Below are positions 49,466 to 60,151 of a DNA stretch of 64,000 nt, in pieces. The stretch covers positions 10,851,001 through 10,915,000 of the forward strand of contig NC_003075.7 in the NCBI RefSeq assembly GCF_000001735.4, read 5' to 3'. The notes below the pieces were generated by a model. The model was not told where the DNA came from, searched no databases, and worked only from the letters and a program-made list of their open reading frames with translations. Position 1 is the first letter of the stretch; each line of letters begins with the position of its first letter. The DNA is from Arabidopsis thaliana (Eukaryota > Streptophyta > Magnoliopsida > Brassicales > Brassicaceae). The translations under genes were made by a program, and so were the position numbers.

Positions 49466-50639
49466 CTCTAAATCTTTGTGGTATCTAAATTATAAAAAAA
49501 AAAAAAAAAAAAAATTGTTCATGGTTTTGCCCTAATTTTGCACGAAATCATTTTACCCAAATCTTGCACGAATTCATATTACCCTAAATAAAAGTTTTGT
49601 CAAGATATATGTAAAATCCAGATTTTGCACAAAATAGTTTTATTCTGATTGGTTTTACAATATTGCATTAAAATTGTATTAGTATATAATACTTGATTAT
49701 TTTATGAAATAAATTGATTGATAAATAACTTAATTTAAAGGTATAATCACTTATAGAAATTTTCATGAATGACTAGTTTAATGTATCTTAAAAAGATATC
49801 ATATTTTTGATGGTCAAATTTTTTTTTAAGAACTTAAATTATCACTAGAAGTTGAGAAAATAAATATGGTAAAAAACAAAAAAAAACAAAAAAAAACAAA
49901 AAAAAAAAAAATTTCTAACGATGAAATAATCTAATATATCAAGTAGTATAAAATCTTATTAAAAGACTCTAGAAGAGCATATACATTGTTTTCTATGGGA
50001 ATACAAAATTAAAATCATCGATGCGGTATAGTTCTCCAAATCTCAAAGTTAATATGATGAGATATAAATACATTATGATTCTAGAGTGGAATTCAATACG
50101 AGATGGATGAACTTGAAGTTTCATCATTTCGAGGAGGAGAAGTAATGAATCTCACATGGATAATAAGTGACATATTTAGAAGATTATGTTCAATCTTTGA
50201 CTACTAAAGATCTAAAAGTTGTATAAAGCAATTCTTATACGAATGTGTTATTAGATAAAATAAGTTATAATTAGTTATTACTAAAACATCAAGACTTGAA
50301 GTCTCTTTGTGAATATAACTCACATTGTTAAGAGAATATCTCTGATGCGGAGATGGTAAAACAGACACTTAAACTTTTACGCAAGTATTGTTGTCTTGTA
50401 GACATAATATTTTGAAAGAAATTTTGAGAACTATTATAAACTTAAATCGAGTGTTTTTCAAAGGCTAAGAAAACATATGAGTTATCTATGATAAGTAATA
50501 CTCATATTCTGAAGTGAATATAAGATCTTACATAGTTAGTCAAATTTAATATCGTTTATACTAGAATATAAAATTTTAATTATTATCTCGTTATTGTTTT
50601 ATTAACATATGATTGATTATTAAAATACATGGAAGTAAT

Positions 50640-52690
50640 TTTGATTATAAGATCTCATTAAGGGAGTAACTGATAAGCAATGAAAAGTAAATTAGAAGTT
50701 TTGAAAGAACTAGAAGTTTCAAAAAAATTAAAAGTTTCAAGAGTATATTTGGCTTAACCGGATTGGTCATCCTGGTTTAATGATGATGTGAAAGTATTGA
50801 GAATTATGTGGACATTAGGTGAAAAACCAGAAGATTCTCCCTAATGATTTATCAAATGTTACTTGCTCAGAAAGCAATATGATAATGTGATTTTTACCAG
50901 TGTAAGTAATTTGGACTTTATCTATTCGTAAGTATATACAAGGAGATAATTATGGGTTGATCACCCACTATATGACATTTAGATACCTAATGGTTGTAAA
51001 AGATGCATCGATTCAATGGACGCATTGACTCGATTGTTGCATCGACAAGAAGGTCATATTTATCCTTGTTATAAACCCGCAACATAGAGTTTGCGAGATT
51101 ACTTTCTTGATTAAAGTACAAAGAGTATTTTAGTGGATCATTCATAATAACCATTATTGGATATCCGTTGGGATAAGTGTTTAACATTTTGAAATTCATG
51201 TTCATACACAAAATGTTTTAGTAACATCGATATGCATCAAGCCAATGAATAATTAATAGTTTTCCCCATTATTATTGGTTTTGGGTCAGAAACCAAATAG
51301 TTTTCATCTAAAAGCTTTGAATGTGAAAAGTGCTCCACCACAGCATGCAGAGATGAACCCTCAAAGGAGGATAAGAATACATGTTGGATATGAATGATAA
51401 CTAAGCCATCCTAGAAGGATTTATATACCGCTCGTTTTGAAGACTATCATATTATATAGTCAGCTATTCCAACATAAGGGGGAGAATGTATACAGCTAGT
51501 GAAAAAGATAAATAGAAATGAATTATCAATGATCCTCGGAGTAAAGAATGTATATTAAGAGTCCAAAAGATAATTCAATTACAGAATTTAGCGTTGTAAT
51601 TGCCAGACGCATTTGCTGACCCAAATAAAGTGATGAAGTCACTTATACCAGTTGTAAATTAAATGCTCTAGAATATAATGAATGTCCTGTAAGGACCAAT
51701 TTCAAACTGTTATTGAGTCTTAAGATCGCATGAAGCGTAATAGACCTTGGTTCCAAATATAAATATCCTCGTAAGAGTGAAGGAGCAGAAAATTAAAAAT
51801 GACCAAATTGAGGAAATAAAAATTTTGATAATCTCTTGAAGAAAGAAAATGATCTCTAAAAGAGACATAAACATGACAAATGAAACATTCAAGTACTTGA
51901 CAATGAAGAGATCTAGCTAGCTATGTCATTTCAAAATATAATGGAATCAAAAGCAAATCGACGTCGTAATATATTTGCATGCTATGAGCAGTTGATATTA
52001 TGGATAAAAAGGAGGATCATGAAAGAAAGTCTATTGAAAAGTGTACACAAAGTAATGATTAGCCAAAAATGGAAAAGAAGAAATAGACATATAATTATAA
52101 TCTCTAGTAGAGATATTTGGACTAGTAGTCTATGCACATGATGTGTAAAACCAGTGGAAAATAAAATGAGTCTTTATGGTGAAAGAATAGTGAAATTAAT
52201 GAGATTTTCACAAAGATAAGAAATGTATTATGAAGAGATATATTCTTTTGTGGTGGATGTAATATATATTTTTTTTTAAGTATCTAAAGTCTGGCAATAA
52301 GAGACGGAACACTGGATATGACATTTATATGAAATTCTTGAAAGATATAATCTCTGAAGGATTAATTATATGAGAATTATGTTCTCTAAAACTCTACTCG
52401 ATCGAATAAAAAGAAATATGTAACATGGCATATAATCATATAAATGTATATTTATGTTGAGTTTGTCAAAATATATTGATCAAATTAATATTTGTTTTGA
52501 AAATCATTAAAAACTCCTACAGAGTTATCATAAGTAATACGATGACAATAATGTATGATAAAATATCACTAGATAATGATATTTATAAGTCTATATGAAA
52601 ACCATATAATTTTGATCATTAAGATTATGGTTATTAATTCCAACGAGATATTGTATTTGATTGAAAATCATCTCCTGAAGAAGATGTTTC
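50640..52690 (+). pseudogene. Decayed Copia gag-pol remnants
   Basis: Short stretches are recognisable in shifting frames: RIGHPGLMMM of the gag-pre-integrase region near 50757-50790; an integrase C-terminal PQRRIRIHVGYE-like piece near 51360-51395; LPDAFADPNKV near 51602-51635; reverse transcriptase scraps near 52370-52440. Stops and frameshifts interrupt them all. I only mark the breaks and did not rebuild a protein. Confidence 0.75.
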
Positions 52691-52954
52691 CGAGGGGGAG
52701 ATTGAATGATATGCGTGGATGTACCCTTTTTCCTTATCATAGTTTTTATCCCACATGATTTTTCTTTGACAAGGTTTTTAACAAGACATTAAAGAACACG
52801 CAAATAATACACTTGATGAATATTAAGAAATTCTATCAATCATCCAAATGAATATTATACACTAATGATATTTAGAGAAATAAATAAGATGGTCAAGATG
52901 AATCATCTAAAAGATTCATGAGCAGAAGAATGGCGTTGTACTTTATCCAGAAAT

Positions 52955-53404
52955 TTGTTCAAGAGAAGATTTGGCAGACTTATTCTCAAATACTGTTTAT
53001 TCTCTGTCACATCTTCTAATCATGCAGAGATTTTACCAACTCATGAAGCTAGCCGCAAGTGTGTTTGGCTAAGATCCATAGTTCACCATATACAAGAAGA
53101 CTGTGGTCTATATGCAGGGAAAAAGACTCCAACAATTATGTACGAAGACAATGCAACATGCATCGCACAACTCAAAGACGGATACATCAAAGGCGATAGA
53201 ACAAAGCACATCCTACCAAAATTCTTCTACACACACGATCTACAAAAGAGCGGCGATGTACGAGTTCTACAGATCCGTTCGAATGATAATCTGGCTGACT
53301 TATTCACCAAGGCGCTACCTACTGCTACTTTCAAGAAGTTAGTCTATCGTATCGGATTACGCCGTCTCAAAGATCTCGTCGAATATACTCATAAGGGGGA
53401 GTAA
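52955..53404 (+). pseudogene. Copia RNase H fragment, frame still open
   Basis: About 149 codons open. SSNHAEILPTHEASRKCVWL, YEDNATCIAQ, DRTKHI and LADLFTKALP are the C-terminal RNase H hallmarks of Copia pol. It has no reverse transcriptase joined in frame upstream. It is much better preserved than the rest of the element. It ends in KGE followed by a stop at AGGGGGAGTAA. Confidence 0.85.
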
Positions 53405-53530
53405 TTGTATGTTGCACTCTTTTTCCCTTAACCATGGTTTTTCCCATTGGGTTTTTCTGGTAAGGTTTTTAATGAGGCAGCATTTCAAATACTTTACGAG
53501 TTATGATACTATAATGGTCATCAGGGGGAG

Positions 53531-53692
53531 TGTTATGAATAAAGATGGATGCCCATTATAAGGCCCATCATCTAAGCCCATCATCTAGATGTTTCTAGGG
53601 TTTTACTCTTTCCTTGTACTCCTATATAAAGAACCCTTTATCTCAATGGAATAACACACTCATTTCTTCTATCTCTTTCTCTGTTTATAACA
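53531..53692 (+). repeat. Right LTR (162 bp)
   Basis: Same ends as the left LTR. It is preceded by AGGGGGAG and followed by the GTAAT target duplication. Confidence 0.93.
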
Positions 53693-53807
53693 GTAATCAC
53701 TTTCGTTAGATATTTTTCCATAATGACATGAAAAAAGCTTAATTTGATTACTACACGCAGACATTTACAACATTGATGTTTAGACTTTTGATTTAAACAA
53801 CGGAAAC

Positions 53808-53989
53808 CAGGCCCGGCTCTACACATGTGCTGGAGGAGCTGAGGCACAGGGTCCACCCAAAATTTCTCTTTTTTTTAAGTAAATCTAGTACAATTACGAT
53901 CCAAAAAAAAAATTACATAACAAAACACAGGAAATGAGAACTAATTTTTTTTCCAGCTCTAGGTCCTTTATTATTTTGAGCCGGCCCTG
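53808..53989. mobile_element. 182-bp hAT-type MITE
   Basis: Terminal inverted repeats: left CAGGCCCGGCTC, right GAGCCGGCCCTG (inverted CAGGGCCGGCTC), one mismatch. Flanking 8-bp duplications are ACGGAAAC (53800-53807) and ACGAAAAC (53990-53997), one mismatch. An 8-bp duplication and CAGGG ends are typical of hAT elements. There is no coding capacity. It lies 111 bp from the Copia right LTR. Confidence 0.82.
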
Positions 53990-53997
53990 ACGAAAAC

Positions 53998-55507
53998 ACA
54001 CAAGAAAATTTCTATATATGCGGTTTTTTAGAAACAAACAATAAAAGATTTTATTTTCAGGCCATAAAGAACCCACTAAGTTTAGTTTCAAATTGAGGAA
54101 GATGAGAAATTAACTTTGTCCGAGTTACAAGTTACAACAACCAAACAATGATGACGACGAATATAAGAGCTCGATATTTAATCTTTATCAAGGTTAAATT
54201 ATCAAAATTAAAAATTAAAAACAATTCTATCAAAAAAGGTAATTTATCCCAAAAAAAAAAGGTAATTTAGATTACCTAGTTAGGGTGTCCCCGTGTTAAT
54301 TTTGTTGAGTCAAATTAAGCCGCATATATACCAATATTATGCTCGAACCCAGATGGAACCTACTTAACCACCCCACCAACATGCAGAGTGATTACCAGTT
54401 TTACTAGGCCCGAATTGGTGATCATAATTCTATTTTTTAAAACTTAAACTAGCTTTTAACAATTAATATAGAACTTAATTCCCGGTTTAATTCGGTTCTC
54501 TAAAGATTCCAGAACCAGAAATAATTGTTTATGCTTATTTGGGGGAACAGTTTCGTTTACATTACACAACATGGTCTCCCGGTGAAATTGCTCACAGACT
54601 AAATTTTGCCAAACCATATTATTCTAGTGAGCGTCCTCTGTGCGTGAAACTACCTATGACTTTTATTGGAGGCGAAACACTTTTTTGAGACCCATGGAAG
54701 TCTCGGTTTGATGCTAAACGGACACAAGAAACATAATTTAACAGTAGATATTTTAAACCACAAAATATGACCGTGTTTTAGGATAATTTAGGGTTTAGGG
54801 AAAGCTCACCGACGGTACGGAACCAAATTGTCATGTAAAATTAATATATCACATTCAATAAACCCTACGTCGTCCCTACCATTTCCTGATTTTCACATCA
54901 TCAATACTTACAAAACCTTTTTGTTTGTAATTTTTTCCCTAAAATGTAGTAACTGTACGTTGATGGTAACAGGTTATCAATTAATGTATACGTGTGTATC
55001 TATATGTGATTTATCACGTCAATACATTGCTCAAATAATGTTTGATGGTCTTTTTTTGGTTATAAATTTAATAGTTGACGTTACGGGAGGAGTATTAATA
55101 GTAAGTCGCCGAGGCTGCATAATTCTGCAGCTGCAATATTCTCTGAAAACACAGAGTTTATGTACTCCCATAAAAAATAAGATTTTACCTACATATTTAC
55201 ATTTTCGGTACTACTTATCCATCTCTGGACATTGCTATTAATACTTAATAGCTTGAAGAATCTTAAAAATAATATGAAAATGTAAATAGTATATTGGAAG
55301 TTACCAAACACACAGTATTATTTAGTTGCATGTATATCATCCCACGGATAAAAGTAAAATAAAAAATTCTTTTTACAATGGAAAAGTTTTAATTCTCTCG
55401 AATGGCAATTGCTACAAAAAATATTCAGCAAGAGAAGAAGTGTTAACTTCATTCGGTAAAATTCAATAAAAGAAAAAAAAGAATAGTGAAAACTGTCCAT
55501 TTATTAT
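53998..55507. other. Intergenic DNA between MITE and the Ser-rich protein gene
   Basis: 1.5 kb AT-rich. A double telobox, TTTAGGGTTTAGGG, lies at 54787-54800. The last 250 bp are the 3' UTR of the minus-strand gene. A 137-codon open stretch at 54828-55241 starts at a non-ATG codon and resembles nothing known, so I do not call it a gene. Confidence 0.5.
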
Positions 55508-56677
55508 TCACACGGCTTGAGCTTCCAAGAAACTACTGAAATCCTCGGTGGCTTGTAGCAACCGTGGCGTGATTGAATGTGTCGGAGACGTTGGATAAGA
55601 AACCGGCGACGAGGTTGAGAACCGAACGTGACGTGGTGACTCCATTGATCTTCTTGATTTCGAACCAGACGTTTTCAAAACACCTTTGATCTCTTTGTCC
55701 AAATTAGGTTCCTTGTCGAACACGAAAGCAGCTGAAACAGGATCGTCTTGATCGTTCCCTCCCGGCCCACCTTTGATCAATTCGGAAGGCAAGTCGAAGA
55801 AATGGCCACCAAGATCGGCATTGTCATCGTAAATCATAGCCGAAGATGTCCAAGAACCGCACTCGAACCGCTCTAGGGAGGCTCGAGCCGAGAGCACGGC
55901 AGTGTCTCTAATGGAAGCGGTTCTTGCCATCGATTGAGAGGAAGTCATCGTGGTTGTTCTGGTGAACGAAGAATCACCTTTTCGAGATGATCTTACGGGC
56001 TTTCCTTTGCTGAAACCGGGTAGGTATAGACACAAAGCGCTGCATTTGAATCCGTCTTCGAATGAATTGATGCTTTTCGAATTCGCGGTATTGCTATTGC
56101 TTCTGTTGCTTTTGTTAGACTCTGTTTTGGAGAAGAAAGAGTTGTTTCCACTACTCTTGTGAGAGAGACTCTTAGAGTTAGAGGAAGAGAAGCCACGATG
56201 ATGATTTTGATTATGATGTGCATTTCTTGATTTATGCAATAGCATGTCGAAATCGAGCGATGGTGTGCAAGCACGTCCTTCGCCGCAAGATTTGCTTCTT
56301 CGAAACGCAGTGGCTGCATCTTGAACGAGCATTAGGTCAAGAACTTGCTCAGTTGTTCTGTCCTTCCAGTTGTGAATAGAGCTATTTCTAGGTGACGTAG
56401 CTGCTGAGTTTGGGAGGCTGCAGCTCACAAACTTCGTCTTCATTTGATGATCCAACGGCAAGTCATCGATGTCTCTCGGACGTGAGACTATCATATCGAA
56501 GCTCCCATTCCTGGACAATAGCGATTGCGGATCAACCGAGATCCGCCTCTCGGATACGGATTGCATACTCGTCTTCTTGATAAGAATCTTGGGCTCGTCT
56601 CCACCACCTAGAACCTCAAAGTCATGCCAGTCCTCGAGACTACTATCGTCCCTGAAGCTGAGAACATCTGTCGCCAT
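55508..56677 (-). CDS. Ser-rich protein of unknown function, 389 aa
   Basis: Single-exon frame, 389 aa, ATG at 56677 (MATDVLSFRDDSS). It is Ser/Asn-rich and probably disordered, with no signal peptide or membrane span. Recognisable conserved-looking blocks: an acidic N-terminus with SLEDWHDFEVL; FRRSKSCGEGRAC near 125-137; KCSALCLYLPGFSKGKPVR near 214-232; a basic C-terminal PRHVRFSTSSPVSYPTSPT with SP/TP sites that could be kinase targets. I recall it as locus AT4G20190 with a paralogue on chromosome 5, both of unknown function. Real coding use is supported by the frame length and by higher GC content than the flanks. Confidence 0.8.
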   Translation of the reverse strand: MATDVLSFRDDSSLEDWHDFEVLGGGDEPKILIKKTSMQSVSERRISVDPQSLLSRNGSFDMIVSRPRDIDDLPLDHQMKTKFVSCSLPNSAATSPRNSSIHNWKDRTTEQVLDLMLVQDAATAFRRSKSCGEGRACTPSLDFDMLLHKSRNAHHNQNHHRGFSSSNSKSLSHKSSGNNSFFSKTESNKSNRSNSNTANSKSINSFEDGFKCSALCLYLPGFSKGKPVRSSRKGDSSFTRTTTMTSSQSMARTASIRDTAVLSARASLERFECGSWTSSAMIYDDNADLGGHFFDLPSELIKGGPGGNDQDDPVSAAFVFDKEPNLDKEIKGVLKTSGSKSRRSMESPRHVRFSTSSPVSYPTSPTHSITPRLLQATEDFSSFLEAQAV

Positions 56678-57671
56678 TTGTTTCTCTTTGGCCTGAAATT
56701 GAATGAGGACTAATAAGAAAATGAAAATATTGGCAAAACGGCTAAAACAGATTGATTGATACTTAAATACGGAGCAGGATGGGTTGCACGTCGGTGACTA
56801 CTTTAGTCATGACTTGCACGTTTAATATAATATAACCCAAAGTGTTGTTGACTTCATCTCCTAAAAAATGAAAAATGTGTCATGTTTTTTTTATTAGTTA
56901 AATATCTCAATATCGTTGACATGAGACCATGCCCAAGATCAAGACAAGATCAAAAAGATAGATCTGCCTGCACGAACTACCTAATTATAATATTACCAAA
57001 GTATTTGGAGGGTAGTAATCTGCATCAGTGAAGACCATAAGTAGAAGCCATAAATCTTGAATACATCTCCGAGTACATGTACTTGGTACTTTATACGCTA
57101 CTTAATACTTGGCAACTTTTTTTTCTTTGGTTACTTCTCATTCTCGTTGATTACTTTACACGATATACTTGGTTATATCCCTTATTGATACGTCTTGTGT
57201 TTTTTTCTCATATTTTTACCTTTACTTCTGTTTTGCCTTTCCTTTGTACGTATCTTTGAATTTTTGTGTGTCTTTTGCTACAAATATTTCTTCACTTTCA
57301 TTGAAATTCATCACCTTCAATGGATGCACCTACGTCCGTTAGTCATATATGGCTTTAGGCCTCATATTTATTCTAGTTGCTCTAGTATATCCCTCAAAAA
57401 TGGACGGTGAGAAACAATACCAATTTTTTATCCCAAGGGATTTGAACCGGTTATGTTTGAATAACATAGGGATTTGAACGTCAAATCAACAATTTACGAA
57501 ACGATTAAAAAATAAATGTTATAGATGGCACACACAAATTTATAGTGTTCACTCTTAAAGAATTGAATCTAGTTTCCCATGTTGCAAAATTTTCAAACTA
57601 TGTAGTGAAAAAACTAAAAGAACAAAGGCCACATTTATAAATCGAACATGCTAAAACATTTTTGAAAGTTT
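56678..57671. other. Intergenic DNA with Copia remnant
   Basis: About 1 kb. Leader and promoter of the Ser-rich gene at the left, Copia integrase remnant at 57077-57420, then the TPS07 3' UTR. Nothing else was recognised. Confidence 0.5.
57077..57420 (+). pseudogene. Copia integrase remnant
   Basis: The translated stretch LVDYFTRYTWLYPL (about 57145-57187) matches the D(x)FTRxTWxYPL block of the Copia integrase core, followed by a frayed FSHIFTF segment. No LTRs or other domains were found nearby; it is a fragment of an old insertion. Confidence 0.7.
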
Positions 57672-60151
57672 TCAAATATGGATTTGATCGACAAACATAG
57701 AAGTCATATACTCCTTGATTTTTCCTTGGGGATTGGTGAATCCTTCATTTACATTGTAGGCGACGGTCATCATGCGTGCAAGATCAATGGTTGCCTTAAG
57801 AAGAAAATGTGGCACGCCAGTTGTTGACAAGAACTCCTCATTTAGTGTCTTATTGGCAGCTACAACTATTTTATAAAGCTCCCTAAAAGCTTCCTCTTTG
57901 GTAACCCCATATTGCTTCATATAGCAGTTTACCGCGTTCGTGACATATCCTCTACTCATGTCATCCTACTCAATATTTGAGTAAGTGGGTAAGATTTACA
58001 AGAAAGCAGTTATACGCGAGATGTAAAGAAACGATTTATGTATTTGTACCTCATAACCCATCAAATCATTCATAAGACGACCTTTGATAGACAAATATTG
58101 GACGAGTTTTGGTCTGGATTTCAGCCACTCAAAAGCTTCCTTTGTAGCCATCTTTCCCATAGACATGAAAATTCCTGCCAAGGACGCATACACTGTGACC
58201 TCCACCTCACCAACCTCCATATACTCCTCAAAGCTAGGAATGTGATCCGCTTGTGCCCATTTTTCGAGATCAATGTTCGCTTTCGCAGCTGCCTTGAACT
58301 GGGCATGTTCAAAATTATATATCCGTTAGGACTACAAAAATGTTATTTTTCAGAAACATATTCCAAAATATTGAAACACCCACAACTTCTTTCTTTAAAG
58401 TCTTAGTTAAAAAAACTTTTAAAGCCATGAATATATTGCCTTGATTAATGTATAAAGTTGTATACTTAGAAAGTATAATTTGATTGGTTACCTCTTCTAT
58501 TGTGGCATTCACACTGTAAGATCTTTCTTCTGGCCCAAGTTCTCTTTTAAACTCTTCAAAAGTATCCAAAATAAAGTTCAACACAAATCTCAAATAATCA
58601 GGTTGTTTATCCATTGCTTGATCAGGAGCCCACCTGTACATCATCATCATGATCATTGTTTATCTGGAGTTTTGATAATAAGGTTGTATACTATTTTTGT
58701 GTGTGTTTAACGTCGTATAGTATACCTTTCCAGGCTGTTGGCAAGGCTTTCAGCCTCATGAAGAGACGCATATCTATCGAATGTGTCATCTAGAAGTGCT
58801 AAACCGGTGAAGTACTGAATCATCATAATCCTTTCACGTGAGAGTTGTGGCGAGAAGAACACTGCTTGCACAAGGAAATGATGTTCGACTATTCTGTCTC
58901 TGAAGTAAGGTGGCAAATTAGTTGCAAAATCTAGCTCCTTGTACCATCTTGCATCCAAATATATAGATATGTAGTCAGAATTAATCCTTTAAATGATTGT
59001 AATTAAGTTATAAGCTATATAAATTGTGTATAAATACTTTGTAAGGGTTTTGAGTTCTTGAAGGTATTGTAGTTGTCCTAACTTGAAGCTGAGCTTGGCA
59101 AACTTGAGTAGCATCTCGTCATGCTCTATTTCTTGTTCATAGAACGGGATGAATTCCACTGGGACTAACATCTCCATGTTCCAATGCTGAGATAGACCAA
59201 GAGCATTTCGTATACGCACTGAGAGATGAGGCGGGCATGTACCACTTGCAGCTAGTGACTCCAAGTGGCTCGATGTGAAGCTCAACGCTTCCTCCAGTAT
59301 AAAGTCTTTCGTTGTCCCCAAATTCGCAGCTTCATACAAGCTCAACATACCCTTGGCATCTCGAGTAAGAGATTCTTTGAAGTTTCCATTGCTACCTTTG
59401 AATCTTTGGAATACACCTATTGACCAAAATATAAATAAAAGTCATTTATACATAACAATAAGAGATTAAAAAAAAAACACTTGTTCCAACGTCAATGATG
59501 AACAAAAGCTTAGGTAGAGAGACTCCTTTACCGTAAGATATGTGGTAACCGTGTCTTCTGAAAACCCAAAAGATGATGGAAACTGTGTACAGATCATCTT
59601 CACCGTCCATCATCTTATCTATGTTTTCAAAACTCATTTTTAGAGTTTCATAGATCTCTTCCTCGAAGTGATATGCAAGGCCAAGGCTCACCAACAAATA
59701 TATCATAAGTATTCTCTTCTTTGTCGAGTCAATGCCTTTGAAGGACATGAGTGTGCTCTTTAGTATCGGCTTTAGTGCATCGATCTCTTTTCTAAGGGCA
59801 TCCATTTCCTAAAAGGTAAATTATGTACATACACATGTATTAACCTTCTCTACATCAATATACACTAACTTTTCATATGTATTATATATATGGACTCACC
59901 GAGACATCGATGGAAATCGAGTGGCCATAATGAGTCCATTCAGAAGTTGGCAATTTCTTGAACTTGCGAATACGTTCTTGATCATCAAATGTCAGAGTAT
60001 TAGTGGCCTTCAAACGAATATGCTTCAATGGCTTACTGGGAAATGACGTCAAGTGAAAGCCATAGAGTTTGCTTAACGGCCATAAATTGGTCGAAGAGCT
60101 AAGAAAAATCTGAGATCCAAGTTTTGGCCAAAAAACTGATGTGGCTTCCAT
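57672..60151 (-). CDS. TPS07: Terpene synthase, TPS-a class (TPS07)
   Basis: Minus-strand exons 60151-59900, 59808-59532, 59416-59038, 58947-58726, 58633-58492, 58298-58050, 57965-57672; sum 1815 nt, 604 aa, GT-AG borders. This seven-exon structure is the class III terpene synthase plan. N-terminal residues 1 to about 50 are Ser/Lys-rich, consistent with a plastid transit peptide. The alpha-barrel motif DDTFD, which binds the diphosphate through Mg, is in exon 4 (LLDDTFDRY), and the NSE-type motif NDLMGYE in exon 6. The RxR/RRX8W region is reduced to RFKK-like ([11 protein letters not shown]). A sesqui-, di- or sesterterpene product is possible; I cannot tell which. Numbering as TPS07 is from memory. 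GTG upstream of the ATG is not used. Confidence 0.88.

Larger units (their letters stand above)
48527..53692 (+). mobile_element. Copia-type LTR retrotransposon, complete ends, decayed interior
   Basis: 5166 bp flanked by the 5-bp direct repeat GTAAT (48522-48526 and 53693-53697). LTRs start TGTTATGAAT and end TTTATAACA. A CGTTATCAGCACG primer-site-like stretch follows the left LTR, and polypurine AGGGGGAG (53523-53530) precedes the right LTR. Plus-strand coding remnants run in Copia order: gag-pre-integrase GHPG box, integrase end, reverse transcriptase scraps, RNase H. The interior is full of stops and AT-rich changes, and no long gag-pol frame remains, so the copy is not autonomous. Confidence 0.92.

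Noticed and set aside
51477..51484. A further AGGGGGAG inside the Copia interior taken as a polypurine tract
   Set aside because: It falls in the remnant of the integrase/pol coding region (a PxxGGE-like stretch), so it is more likely coding than a tail module.
54828..55241. 137-codon open frame on the plus strand
   Set aside because: It opens at a non-ATG codon, the first internal ATG leaves a short peptide, the composition is that of AT-rich intergenic DNA, and no family resemblance was seen.
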